A stretch of DNA of 64,000 nt. It comes from Archegozetes longisetosus (Eukaryota; Arthropoda; Arachnida; Sarcoptiformes; Trhypochthoniidae). Shown one piece after another: positions 11,866 through 21,983 of the stretch (its first letter is position 1; each line of letters starts with the position of its first letter). A model generated the notes under the pieces. That model was not told the origin of the DNA. It saw nothing but the letters and a program-made list of their open reading frames with translations, and did no database searches. A program made the position numbers and the translations under genes. The stretch lies in the NCBI GenBank assembly GCA_018873245.2, contig JAEMBT020000001.1, positions 5,568,220 through 5,632,219 of the forward strand, given 5' to 3'.

Positions 11866-12702
11866 AACCTAATTTTTACTAAAAGAACCTGTATAGCATC
11901 TAAAATAGCATTCAAGAGAATAGAAAAAATTAACGAATCAGAAGTTGATTATCAAGTCAATAATTGCATTAATCAAATCTATAATCAATTTGAAAGCATT
12001 TGTTCACGTTCAGATGGATGTGAATCTATTGGCATCAAATGTGATGATACATGTATTTTGCTTGAATATTCGCAAACCTTATTGTTGAGTCACTTGTGAA
12101 AACTAAGACAGATAGTTCCTAACTCGATGATGGATTGTTTCAATGCTATTGACAAACTACTTCTAGATCATCCAGGATTGAGACCAATTATCACGAATTC
12201 ATCAATAATCAGTTTGAAGTCAGATAGAAATGGATATTATTTGGGAAGTCCAGGACCTCATCCTGCTGAAATTATCGGAGGAATTCGTAATTTAACTACA
12301 GCTAAATTCGGAGATCACTCAAAGTTTAAAATAAGAAAATTTAAATCAGAAATCGATCTGATTCCTGATTCTGAAGACAAATTCAATCCTATAAAATTTG
12401 GTGATGAGATAGCCTTCTTGTACGAAGATTCCATCGACGATTTCTTGTACAACGACGTGATTCCATCTCAACATTCTTTGTGGGAGTATAATTCTGACAT
12501 GAATGATAATGGAGTCATCCTACTGAAGACAACATGACAAGAGAAATAGGGATTGGTGACAGAGTTATTTTGGTTTTGCAGGGAGCTGTCGAAGATGGAA
12601 AGCCGTTACCACATAGATACTTGAGTGGAAAATTAAACAGGAGATCTCTTAGGCTTTCAAGATCTAAGTACACATGGACTTTGTATAATAGTCAGTGAAC
12701 TC
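11866..12702 (+). pseudogene. Broken gene of unknown family
   Basis: Three adjoining open segments look like parts of one gene. Segment 1 (11866-12096) and segment 2 (12127-12537, 136 codons from ATG) share one frame and are separated by a single TGA at 12097-12099; the codons between are open. Segment 3 (12534-12702) is in a different frame, starts at the ATG overlapping the stop of segment 2, and ends at TGA. The protein is hydrophilic. Segment 1 is cysteine-rich (CSRSDGCESIGIKCDDTC) and segment 2 has DHPGLRPIIT and YYLGSPGPHP. I recognise no family. The TGA plus the frame change suggest decay, but an intron (a CAG sits at 12585-12587) or sequence errors could also explain them. A rejected alternative is an intact gene of segment 2 alone. 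Confidence 0.4.
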
Positions 12703-13283
12703 TTTTCAAATTATAATTACTTTCTTTATTGTTCTCGCTTTATTTATCTGAGAAATTCTTACAAATTTTCAATTTTGGATGCTCTATTGCCTATTTACTA
12801 TCACTATACTTTTGGATATTAAAGTATATACATGTTTTCACTTAGTTTCAATCATAATATTTATGTAGGCTTTTATTTATTTTCGAAAATGTACTCTATT
12901 ATCTTATTACCTACTGTTCACTTATTTATAACAAATAAATATTTTGAAATTTTTATGTGATATTTAAATTTCAATTAAAAGTTATTTTAGTTCTTATTGA
13001 ACTCTAAAACTTTTAGCACTTATCAATTTACCTCAAGATTTAGTCATAGCTAAATTTAAGCTTAACTAATATTGTTAAATGAGCAGAGAATAGAAAAATG
13101 ATTCTATGATAGAATAGATAAAATGTTTTTGTTGAACAAACAAAACTCTACAATAAAAACATGAAAGTATTGCGTTTCAACTGCATAATTATATATAAAT
13201 AATTTGAAGGCTAACAATTTCCAAACATCAAACATTAATCATAATTTAAGCTTGAAAGTTATTACCAGTTTTAGTCTAAGATT
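12703..13283. other. Intergenic, no gene recognised
   Basis: AT-rich spacer between convergent features: the broken + strand gene and the minus-strand Ly6-like gene. Confidence 0.5.
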
Positions 13284-13775
13284 CTAATGGGGAACAGTGG
13301 GACACTTATAGTTATTATTCTCCTCTTCATCAAAATTGTCGTCATCTTCGGTCAACTTACCACCACAACAGTAAGTACAAGTCTCTCTCTCAACCCCATA
13401 ACCCTTTGACAAACAAAAGCGTCGACACGTAGATAACCCACACCTCCGATCGACAATAGCCAACACATTATTAATTCTCGTAATATCAACCGTACAGAAT
13501 CGAGTGACTGGTGAGCATTGGGTTAGATGCTCCTGGTCCGCAAGAGTTGTGTTCAGATTTGGATTATAGCATAAGTTTTGATCATCAAACTTCTGTACTG
13601 TGAAGTCCGCATAACATGAATAACAGTTAATCCTTTCCGATGTTATCTCTGATGGCTTTCGGTTTCGATTCCTGTTACGATTTCTACGATTAGGTCTTCT
13701 TTGGCTCAGACTTAATTCAATCAGAATTAAGATAATAATTGATAACAAAATAATTTTGTAGAATTTTGAGTACAT
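13284..13775 (-). CDS. Secreted Ly6/uPAR-like cysteine-rich protein with basic RN-repeat tract
   Basis: Single exon, 163 residues. An N-terminal hydrophobic signal peptide (about residues 8-25, ending near LSLSQ) is followed by an arginine/asparagine tract (RRPNRRNRNRNRNRK). A cysteine-rich domain then begins NCYSCYADF, ends YCCGG and is followed by an acidic tail containing one more cysteine in YKC. The spacing of cysteines (CxxC start, central CGLSTCRRFC, then CTYCC) resembles the three-finger Ly6/uPAR fold of arthropod secreted or GPI-linked proteins. No C-terminal hydrophobic GPI signal is present, so it is probably secreted. The start is the only ATG that includes the signal peptide. Function cannot be stated; this could be another small disulphide-rich family. 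Confidence 0.6.
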   Translation of the reverse strand: MYSKFYKIILLSIIILILIELSLSQRRPNRRNRNRNRNRKPSEITSERINCYSCYADFTVQKFDDQNLCYNPNLNTTLADQEHLTQCSPVTRFCTVDITRINNVLAIVDRRCGLSTCRRFCLSKGYGVERETCTYCCGGKLTEDDDNFDEEENNNYKCPTVPH

Positions 13776-15524
13776 GTTAAGAAATTTTGAGAATTTGTTA
13801 TTTATCCAACAGAAAAGTAGACATTTTCTGGATATAATGTTTTCTGTTATAGAACTAACTTAAAATTCTGTTGCTATGCATTTCTATTCTGCTAATTATC
13901 ACTTTAATGATTAATCATTGATAGCCATAATGTGGTCGAGTTATACATATCGTTGCTCTCTATATGCAGCTGTGCATTAAATTCCATGCAATCTCTTGGG
14001 ATCAATGTAGCACGCAATGCATAAGGAGACTAACAATGATTTGACACTTAAACAAAACAACGCCAAGTATCAATTACTTTGATTTAAGCAAATTATTTAC
14101 TTAATTAAATGTTGAAAATATAGTAAAAGTTGTAGTTTGAGAAAAGTTTCTAAACTCTAGCAAAACTATCAATCCTCTAAGCGTAATTTCGATTGTTTGC
14201 GTAACGTCTGCTTAAGTGACAATTTAAACAAAGTATTTACTTTATGGACATTCACTCAAATCTGTATCTAAAGTTTTAGCAAACTTTTAACCCTTTTAAG
14301 GAATTCAAATTGTTCGTACATTTGCATAAATGATTTTATATTCCATACAACTGGAAAAGCGAAATATGAAATACTATTAGCTTATAAAAAAGAATTTCTA
14401 TTGTGCGCAGCAAAAAGTTCAACCGGAAATCTATTGTGTACGGCTCTCAAAGTTTTATAGCCTAGAGCGAAGAGAGCCAAACAAACGCTTTACTCCGCAG
14501 AACATATCACAACTCAATGTATCACTTTTATGCTTACAATTTATTTTATTTGCGATAACAGCTGCTCTTAAGCAGCATAACAAGAGCTCACATCGTGCGA
14601 CCCATCGATTTTACAAAGCATTATATACTAGAGTTGTATGTATTATGGACTCTAGTAATGCTTCGCACGTGCGCCTCACGAGACTCTAAGCGCGTTCACC
14701 CCTTATATAACTTCTATGTATTGCTCTTTAACCATTACTGCTAAGCAGTGCTTATTCTCTCTCATGCTCTCACTTTAGTCATAAGTAAAAGCTTTAGTAT
14801 TATTGATTATCATATAATGATAATGTTTTTTTATTGCTCTAAACTTATCTTCAATCAAAATACTATTGATTTTTATTTAGATTTTAGTTTTTATTTTATT
14901 GTTTTTAATTCAACTTTTTGGTTGATTTTTGAAAATTCACTTAACTTTATTGAGAGTAAAAATTTTCTTAATTACTATTTTAATAAATACTACAATAATT
15001 ATAGTGACAATAAATATGGAAAGTTGTGTCATATATTTGGCAATTAAGGAATTAAATGGTTTGCTGGAAAAACCGGCTAAGCGAGTACTATAAAAGCTAG
15101 CACTTATCTTGTTCTTTCACCAAACCATATGAGTACTGCACTAGTCATACAGTAGTAATAATAAATTGATTGAAAAAGGGTTGGCTCAACATTTGAGTAG
15201 TTCAAAATTAACTATAAATTAGGTAAAAAGAATGAGATTCCCAAATAAAACAATTAATGAGCATTCAGTTTGAATAGAGATAAGAGTAAAATATCACTAA
15301 ATTGTCGCTCATAAGACTTGTAAAGTTATGCAAAATCACAATATATTTCATACGCTAATTAACATCACTTCAATCGAACCTAATCTTTAACTTAAAACGG
15401 AAAAGTAATATGTGGATACAGTAAACTTTGAGATTAGTTTCTATACTAATAAGAAAGCAAGTGACAACTTTATGATGCTTTTGAACACTTAATAAACGTT
15501 GAGATAAGATAATATCATGCATTG
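13776..15524. other. Intergenic, no gene recognised
   Basis: AT-rich DNA between the Ly6-like gene and the 3' end of the sDscam locus. A plus-strand frame at 14748-15047 is low-complexity F/Y/N-rich and looks fortuitous. A strong imperfect hairpin lies at 14618-14662. The stretch 14400-14720 is less AT-rich than its surroundings, but I cannot name it. Confidence 0.5.
14618..14662. repeat. Imperfect inverted repeat (hairpin)
   Basis: ACTAGAGT (14627-14634) pairs with ACTCTAGT (14649-14656) around a 14-nt loop. Outside it AGCATT (14618-14623) pairs with AATGCT (14657-14662) with a small one-sided bulge. No known RNA family is recognised. Confidence 0.45.
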
Positions 15525-15530
15525 TTTATT
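15525..15530 (-). terminator. Possible sDscam polyadenylation signal
   Basis: AATAAA on the minus strand, about 190 bp after the sDscam stop codon at 15717-15719. Confidence 0.35.
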
Positions 15531-15716
15531 TAGACTATATGCTACTAAAAACCAATATTGTATAACAGTTCAATATCTAGTGCTTCATATAAACATACTT
15601 TTAAGCTTAAGATTAAGGTTTACAATAAGTAATCATAATAAAAGCTCAGATAAAATGCTTTTCTTTGATAAACATCACAACTAAAACTTACAAATACATA
15701 ACTATTATGCGTGAGC

Positions 15717-16023
15717 TTATTGTGGATGATCATAGATGTGATGATCTTTTTTCATAGACGATGGTAGTGGTAGCGGACGTTCCCATGGCTTCTAAGAAAA
15801 TTCAGTTGTTAATAATTGATAAAAAACAAAACTATAAAAATAGTTCATACATGAGTGCCATCGCTGCCTCCCATAGGCATTGTTGCATAAGGTGTTGGAT
15901 ACATGTTTCCTTGTTCTGTCATCATAAGAGGTTTACCACTAGCCTTATCAAAATCCATATAACGGGGAGCTGTTCCCGTATAGCCTGCAAACTGCTTACT
16001 AAGTGTTGCGCTGTCCATCATAA
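15717..16023 (-). CDS. sDscam: sDscam constant region: two cytoplasmic-tail exons
   Basis: Exon at 15851-16023 (phase 1 in, phase 0 out), a 59-bp GT-AG intron, then the last exon at 15717-15791 ending in TAA. The first exon encodes a tail containing MDSATLSKQFAGYTG and RYMDFDKASGKPLMM. The last exon encodes KPWERPLPLPSS and ends YDHPQ. The donor GTATGA overlaps an in-frame GTA-TGA, so if the intron is retained the protein stops immediately with a ...SDGTHV C terminus, which fits a class I PDZ-ligand pattern. The summed constant exons (1679 nt plus one base from the cassette) divide by three exactly, which supports the joins. Confidence 0.75.
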
Positions 16024-16094
16024 CTATTCATAAATTTATCATTCATTAGGTTATGAAGTTTGGTTAGTTTTATGCATTTTCATGTATGACTTAC

Positions 16095-16265
16095 AGCCTT
16101 CCGTTTGTGCGCGATGTCTTATTTTGCGGACACAAACAAATGCAAAGATGATCACAATTATAACAATTACAGCAGCAGTCAGCAATGGTATTGTGAACGA
16201 TGGCTGTAAGTAGTATGGGCCGTCATAGAAGGGATTGAATATTTCATTTGACAGTATTTGACGCT
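16095..16265 (-). CDS. sDscam: sDscam constant region: transmembrane exon
   Basis: A 171-nt phase 1 to phase 1 exon. It encodes a juxtamembrane stretch (ERQILSNEIFNPFYDGPYY), one transmembrane helix (PLLTAAVIVIIVIIFAFVCV) and a basic stop-transfer sequence RKIRHR. Shared by every isoform, it anchors the variable ectodomains in the plasma membrane as a type I protein. Confidence 0.9.
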
Positions 16266-16612
16266 CTATTCAGATATCGATAGAAAAGAAAAATTCAATT
16301 CATTTATAAAAATGATTAAAAATCGTTTCTAAGTCTGGAATTGAATATTAATTTCAGCAAAGCTTCAAATAAGCGATTGAAGCTCTATAGAGTACTTATT
16401 TTTTCAAACTTTTAAAATAATTGACGCCAACTTTTAACGTGATATTTTCAGCTTAACTTTGAAATTAGTTGAGAAATTCATCAAATTATTGATAAAAATT
16501 GAAATTCACTCTTGAAAGGTTATTCAAATGATAGGTTAAACTAAATTATGAGCTAATCATTAATTGAGAAATCTATCGACACTTTAAAATGTTAATAAAT
16601 CTGAAGACTTAC

Positions 16613-17644
16613 CGCCTTCTGTTTTTGTGATGACTATGTTTGAAGGATCACTAAAGCCATATCTATTCAAAGCAGTGATAAAAACCCTATATTGAACACC
16701 GGGCTCTAAATTCTGAAGAGTATAAGTATAGGTTGCGAACGGTGACAGATCAGACATCGGTGTCGGAGTTGTCAGTGAAGTGAGTGGTACTTCACGCCAT
16801 TTCGGTTCACCTTCTTTCTGATAATGAATTGTATAACTGGTGATCGGAGTCTGAGATTCTCTGATATCCTTTTGATGCCAACGCAATGATATTGTATTAC
16901 CAGTCGAGTCAATAGACGTCAACTGTTGAGCTGGAGGTAGGTCTCCATCATATGTGTGAACAGTAATTTCGTGAGATTGTGGTCCACTTCCGGCTGAATT
17001 ATAAGCCTTAACAATAATCGCGTATTCGGTGCCTTTCATTAAATCCCTCAAAAAGTATTCATAGGTTTCTATTTCTAAATTTTTCGGATTTGTTGATGGT
17101 TTGGATTCGACTAATTTAAGAGTAAACGGATGACTAGTTTCACGCGATTTTCGATATCCGACGTAATATCCTTTTATAATTCCATTCCAGTGCTCACTAG
17201 GAGGTGCTTTCCATGTCACCCGAAGAGTTGTCGGTCCGCGAGCTTCGACTATGATATCATTAGGTGGTGCTGATGGCTCTTCTTCGCCAGTTACAAAAGT
17301 TACAGTGTCTGCTGCTTCTCCGCGACCGACTTCGTTCTCACCTTTAGTAACAATTAAAATATGAAAAATTTTACTCAAACTTAAATTTATCAATAGTTTT
17401 TCGTTCGTACCAACAACAGTCATTTCATATGAAAGTCCGGGACTTAGATCTTTGATCAATGCTGAAGTTTGAGAACTACTAACACTGAACTCATGCAGCC
17501 TATGTGGAGCGCTTTGATGTCGCCAATACTGAATCGTGTATTTAGATATTGGAGAATTACCAGAGTATGGTGGTGACCAAACGACACTTGCGGTTCGTGA
17601 CCAAACTTCCTTCACATGAACATTCAACGGTGGGCCGGGAACCT
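16613..17644 (-). CDS. sDscam: sDscam constant region: three fibronectin type III domains
   Basis: Two exons, 17411-17644 and 16613-17341, separated by a 69-bp GT-AG intron. That intron happens to be open in frame but interrupts the first FN3 domain between TVVG and ENEVGRG, where the FN3 pattern is continuous only after splicing. FN3-1 starts at EVPGPPLNVHVKEVW, FN3-2 at EPSAPPNDIIVEARG and FN3-3 at DLPPAQQLTSIDS. Each has the conserved tryptophan and the Y-x-(I/V)-x-(A/V) strand (YEMTVVG, YAIIVKAYN, YRVFITALN). In Dscam proteins the FN3 stretch spaces the recognition Ig domains away from the membrane. Confidence 0.93.
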
Positions 17645-17715
17645 CTGCACAGATGAAATGACTTGATGTGAAAAACCACAAATTTTTAAAGTATAAGATA
17701 GTTAAAAACACAAAC

Positions 17716-18080
17716 CGACGACAACCAATTTGATAGTTCTTTCATCCTTTCCGTGTTCGTTCTCAGCATCACATTTATAAATAGCCCCATCATTTCTTTG
17801 AGTTGTTCGCAGTAATAGTTCTGAGATAATGCCTGATTCTGTTGTTGTCTCAAAAATCTCATAACTTGAATAAAGTTTGTCAGTCAGAAAACCATTGAAA
17901 TACTAATTATATATAAACTAATTTCTACTCACTTATGGCCTCCAAGTTTATCAAGTTTGACATTATCTTTAGTCCATTTGACAGTCAGTGGTTGATCACC
18001 AGAAGCGTTGCACTTAAGTCGAGCGCTTTCTCCTCTCTTCACTTGAATCAAACTATACTTTTCGTCAAACTTTGCCGGAA
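17716..18080 (-). CDS. sDscam: sDscam constant region: Ig3 (Dscam Ig9-like), first constant exons
   Basis: Two exons, 17933-18080 and 17716-17864, with phase 1 entry, a phase 2 split at GGHN and phase 1 exit. The domain runs VPAKFDEKYSLIQVKRGE, LKCNASG, VKWTKDN, YEIFETTTESG and YKCDAENEHG, carrying the canonical Ig cysteine pair and tryptophan. It resembles Ig9 of canonical Dscam, as expected for the constant third Ig of chelicerate sDscams. The acceptor at 18081 is the common splice target of every upstream cassette, and the preceding base supplied by any cassette donor is usually G (Val codon). Confidence 0.92.
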
Positions 18081-18262
18081 CTGATTTTTAGTTATGAGAA
18101 AAAATTCAATTAATAAATGAAAGTAATTATCGCAGCGCTCAGAACAATATCAAATTGATTTCGAAGCAAAATGTGTGGCACTTAATGAACTCATTAACTT
18201 TAAGGGGTTTTAAAAATTGACAGAAAAAAAATTTCAGACGAAGTATAGAAAAAAGAAATTAC

Positions 18263-18950
18263 CAATAACTTTAAGAAAAATGGTTTTTCTTAACAAAACC
18301 ACATCATAAGAATTATAAACAATACACTCATATTGACCAGAATCTGATTTTTTAATTTTGGGAAATTTTAGTACTTTTCCCAAAATATCATAAACACTAT
18401 AAGTAAGAATTTTTCTCCAAACAATTTTAGGCTGTGGTGAGCCATCAGCGTCACAATTGATCTGAACATCAGATCCATATTTGGTATTTGTATTTTGTGG
18501 TTCATCGATCCATTTTGATGGTACATAAACCTCTAATCTGATAGTATAAAAATCAGATCCATACTGATTGCTAGCAATACAGGTATAATTGCCTGCATTT
18601 TCACGTTTTACATTGTTGATGCTCAATATGGAACCATACTGAGACCCATCAGATCTTATGGTCACACCATTTTCGTGTTCAGATAACTCTTGGCCGTTTT
18701 TAGTCCACGTGAAAATTGAATTAGATCCAGATTTCAAGGAACAAAACAAATTAAAACGTGAGCCTTCATTAAAAGGCTCATTAGGTATTGGATACTTCAT
18801 TATTAAGGGAGCTTCTAATGAAAAAATAGAGAAATCTTGTCAGTCAATAGTGAACATTAATCAAAACAAACTAAAAGACTTACCTTTGCTCAAAGTTAGC
18901 TTAATTACAATTAAAAATAAATATAAATTAATTAATTTAGTGTAGATCAT
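18263..18950 (-). CDS. sDscam: sDscam 5' cassette 1 (proximal), Ig1-Ig2 fused in one exon
   Basis: Signal-peptide exon 18884-18950 (starts MIYTKLINLYLFLIV), then a single 552-nt exon 18263-18814 that encodes both Ig1 and Ig2 with no intron, unlike other cassettes, where the same stretch is three exons. Ig1 shows FNLFC, FTWTKNGQ and YTCIASNQYGSD. Ig2 shows VPSKWIDEP, INCDADGSPQPKIVW and YECIVYNSYD. Phase 1 ends keep it splice-compatible with the constant Ig3 exon only about 180 bp away. It is the most divergent member and lacks the usual FFQW and RSDSGNY wording. It could be used as an ordinary alternative first cassette or represent an ancestral or retroposed form. Confidence 0.82.
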
Positions 18951-19085
18951 TTCGAGCAACCTTAACGTTTTCGAACTTATAGTGATATGAGAAAGAAAAT
19001 AAAAATGCAAAACAAAAATAAGATTATCTTTATCTTAAAGTCTATGAGAATAACCTTACTTCTCATGGGAATAACTGATAGGTAA

Positions 19086-19123
19086 AAGTGCGCCGCATTC
19101 GAGTTTAAAGCAGCTCTAGCGCC
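19086..19123 (-). promoter_or_regulatory. Divergent promoter-like element of cassette 1
   Basis: GCGCCGCATTCGAG on the + strand resembles the array motif GCGCCACATTTTGC; no GGCGGT block follows at the usual spacing. Confidence 0.35.
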
Positions 19124-19164
19124 CGATTAAACTCAACATTAATCCCTATTACAAATTCAAATAC

Positions 19165-19937
19165 CTTTGACTATAAGTTTAATAACTTTTCTCAGCTTAT
19201 CATCGACTCCGTTGTCTGCAATGCATTCAAATCTGTCTTTTAATTTCAATGACATTAACATTAATTTTGTTAAACGCAATGTTTCGCTTTCAATAGTAAT
19301 GCCTAATGGAAAATAATTTATTAAACTCGATAGCTTTCGAGAAAGTTTTAAACAATTGCCTTCAGGCGTAATCCATTTAATTTTTGGTTTAGGCTCGCCG
19401 TCGGCTTTGCATACAATTGAAATATCTTTTAGACTAGTTTTCACATCATTCGGCTCTTGTGTCCATTTGAGAGGAACTGACAAATTGAATAGAAATTAAT
19501 ATTTCAATAGAACTAGAAGTATATTCAGACCTAACCTTTGACAACGAGCGCAACATTATGTGAATCTTTGCCAAAAGCATTATTGACAAGACATGTATAA
19601 TTGCCTGAATTATAGCGTTTCAAGCTCTCAATTGACAATATGGTACGAGTTTCTGAGTTTTCAATGCGATAATTATTCAATGGATCGCTTTTCAAAACCT
19701 GTCCATCTTTTGACCACTGAAAATATAAAGGCTTTGAACCTTTAGATACAGTACACAACACTTGAAACATAGAGTCTTCAGATTGAATGCTATGCGTCTG
19801 AAAGGGAACAATCTTTGGAGACTCTTTCAACAGAAAATTTGATTAGAAATCAGTTCAGAAATTTTGAAATAATAAATACCTTCACAAGTATTCAACACAA
19901 GAAGATTGAGAAACACAAAAAATACAGTAAACATCAT
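19165..19937 (-). CDS. sDscam: sDscam 5' cassette 2, two variable Ig domains
   Basis: Exon 1 19880-19937 (MMFTVFFVFLNLLVL), exon 2 19536-19823 (Ig1: LYFQWSKDGQ, YTCLVNNAFGKDS), exon 3 19360-19476 (VPLKWTQEPND, KADGEPKPKIKW), exon 4 19165-19302 (FECIADNGVDDKLRK). The gap between exons 3 and 4 is only 57 bp, has no stop in frame, begins GC instead of GT and ends TTAG. It may be a GC-AG intron or a stretch now retained as coding. Everything else is intact. Confidence 0.85.
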
Positions 19938-20010
19938 CTTTTGATCAGAGTTATACTAAATATTATGAGTTAATGGCGAAAAAGACTTATTTCTATCAGA
20001 GAGAATCGCA

Positions 20011-20062
20011 GCAAAAGCGACACATTTTGCTCAAGATTTGAGATGCGATTTATTCGGCGGTT
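20011..20062 (-). promoter_or_regulatory. Bipartite promoter-like element of cassette 2
   Basis: GCGACACATTTTGC and, 40-odd bp further, GGCGGT on the + strand; about 75 bp upstream of the ATG. Confidence 0.6.
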
Positions 20063-20095
20063 CACTTAGTTTACAAACATAATAAGTAAACATAC

Positions 20096-20863
20096 CATTG
20101 AAGTAAATGGTAATAGTCTTACGCAACGCATCTCCAACACCATTATCTGCAATACACTCATAAGCGTCGCTTGCAACAGTTGTAAACTTTGATAAATCTA
20201 ACAGTTCGTTCTCAATTACAACACCTATTATTCATGAAAATAAACTTTGTAAAAGTTTCATCAGAGCTCACATAAAGTCAAAACCTTTAGAACTAATCCA
20301 TTTAACGCTAGGTTTAGGCAAACCATCAGCTATGCATTCAATAATCATATCATCGCCAGAATTAACCTTAACATCAATCGGTTCTTTGATCCAAACAGGA
20401 GGTACTATTGGTTTAATGATCAAATGAGTTACTAAATCATAACAGTTAAGACTCAATACCTCTAACATCAAGTAAAACATTTTGAGAATCAGAACCAAAA
20501 GCATTGCGAACAATGCACGTATAGTTTCCAGCATCACTTCGATGCACATTAGCTATCGTTAAAATATTATGCCTTTCAGATGTGTCCACTTTGAAACTTG
20601 ATTCTGAACTAGGAGTCAGAACCTGTCCATTTCTTAACCATTGAAAAAATAATGGTAGAGATCCTTTTTGTGTTGAACAATATAAGGAAAACACAGTGCC
20701 CTCTGATTGAATGCTGTGGCCTGCGAGTGGCATAAGCTTTGGTGACTCTTTCAAATAAAAACTAAATAAACAAAACTTGATTCAAATTTCTTAAGCCTCC
20801 CATACCTTCACATTTAGAAAATATGATCGAAAAGAAGAACACAAAAAGTATAGATTGAAACAT
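20096..20863 (-). CDS. sDscam: sDscam 5' cassette 3, two variable Ig domains
   Basis: Exon 1 20806-20863 (MFQSILFVFFFSIIFSKCEG), exon 2 20460-20747 (ESPKLMPLAGH, LFFQWLRNGQ, YTCIVRNAFGSDS), exon 3 20285-20404 (VPPVWIKEPIDV), exon 4 20096-20224 ending in an FNG donor (AATG|GTATG). All lengths keep frame. Ig1 retains the C...W...C pattern. Confidence 0.88.
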
Positions 20864-20953
20864 ATCTGAATGAAAAATGATTTCTTACAACAACAAACTC
20901 AGACTTTAAGACCTAATGGCGAATTGAAAGTAAATTTGTGATTGATACAATAG

Positions 20954-21007
20954 CAGCAAAAGCGCCACATTTTGCGAAGGAATCTCAATATGCAATGATT
21001 CTGCGGT
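20954..21007 (-). promoter_or_regulatory. Bipartite promoter-like element of cassette 3
   Basis: GCGCCACATTTTGCG with a weaker second block CTGCGGT on the + strand. Confidence 0.55.
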
Positions 21008-21032
21008 ATTCTTTGACATGATAACTGCTCAC

Positions 21033-21826
21033 CATTAAAATAAATAGTAAAAGTTTTACGTATGGCATCACTTATACCATTATCTGCTATGCATTCATAA
21101 GTACCAGCACTAGTTGATGTGAACTTTTGCAAAATGAATAACTCTCCTTCTGTTACCAGACCTAATTTCGCAAATTGTTATGATTTTATTCTAAGATAAA
21201 ATATTCATTTAAATCAACTTTTATAACCTTTAGAATTAATCCATCTTATGGTAGGTTTTGGCAAACCATCAGCACTACACTCTATAGTAATATCATCTCC
21301 TAGTTTGACTCTTATGTCATTTGGTTCTTTCACCCAAACTGGTGGCACTGAAAATTGTTGATGGATTAAAGTTTCAAATTCTGCTACAGTATCAAAAACT
21401 TTCTGTACCTCTAACGTTGAGGGAAACTGTTTGAGAGTCAGTGCCAAATGCATTTCTTACTGTACACGAGTAGTTTCCAGCATCACTTCGGCTCACGTTA
21501 GAGATTATGAATATTGAGTGCTCCTCAGAAGTTTCTATTTTATAGTTAACTTCTAGTTTTGGAGACAATATCTGATTATTTCGAGTCCATTGAAAGAAAA
21601 GAGGAGTCGATCCCTTTTGAACCGAACAGAAGACTCGAAATTTGGTACTTTCAGTTTGGTATACAATAGGCTTCTGCGAAGATAGCTTTGGAGCTAATGA
21701 TCAAACAGGCATAAAATTGACTCATTATCTAAACAGAAAATGCTAGTCATCTATACCTTCATTAGCATTGGTCCCAATTATTAGAAACGAAGCTAAGAAT
21801 AAACTAAAGCACAAAAATAAACACAT
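21033..21826 (-). CDS. sDscam: sDscam 5' cassette 4, two variable Ig domains
   Basis: Exon 1 21757-21826 (MCLFLCFSLFLASFLIIG), exon 2 21409-21693 (APKLSS, LFFQWTRNNQ, YSCTVRNAFGTDSQ; no internal ATG, so it is easily missed), exon 3 21228-21347 (VPPVWVKEPNDIRV), exon 4 21033-21161 (YECIADNGISDAIRK). Intact in all four exons. Confidence 0.87.
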
Positions 21827-21907
21827 GTTTGACTATCAAAACAATTGCCTATTAATGGCGGATTTCTTTGAAGTGAATCAACATTTCATACTTTCCTGTA
21901 ACATACA

Positions 21908-21955
21908 TTGCGCCACATTTTGCGTCAGATTCAATATGACTAGTGATGGAGCGCT
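21908..21955 (-). promoter_or_regulatory. Promoter-like element of cassette 4
   Basis: GCGCCACATTTTGCG is clear; the second block is not recognisable (GATGGAGCGCT in its place). Confidence 0.45.
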
Positions 21956-21983
21956 TACTTTGGTATAAGATAAAAAAGCATAC

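Noticed and set aside
14400..14720. Possible tRNA or other structured RNA gene in the less AT-rich patch
   Set aside because: No cloverleaf or box A/B pattern could be found by eye; only a simple hairpin.
14748..15047. Plus-strand 99-codon frame
   Set aside because: Low-complexity F/Y/N/S from T/A-rich sequence; no convincing gene.
15761..16033. Plus-strand 90-codon frame
   Set aside because: Antisense shadow of the sDscam cytoplasmic exons, which have correct splice sites and frame on the minus strand.
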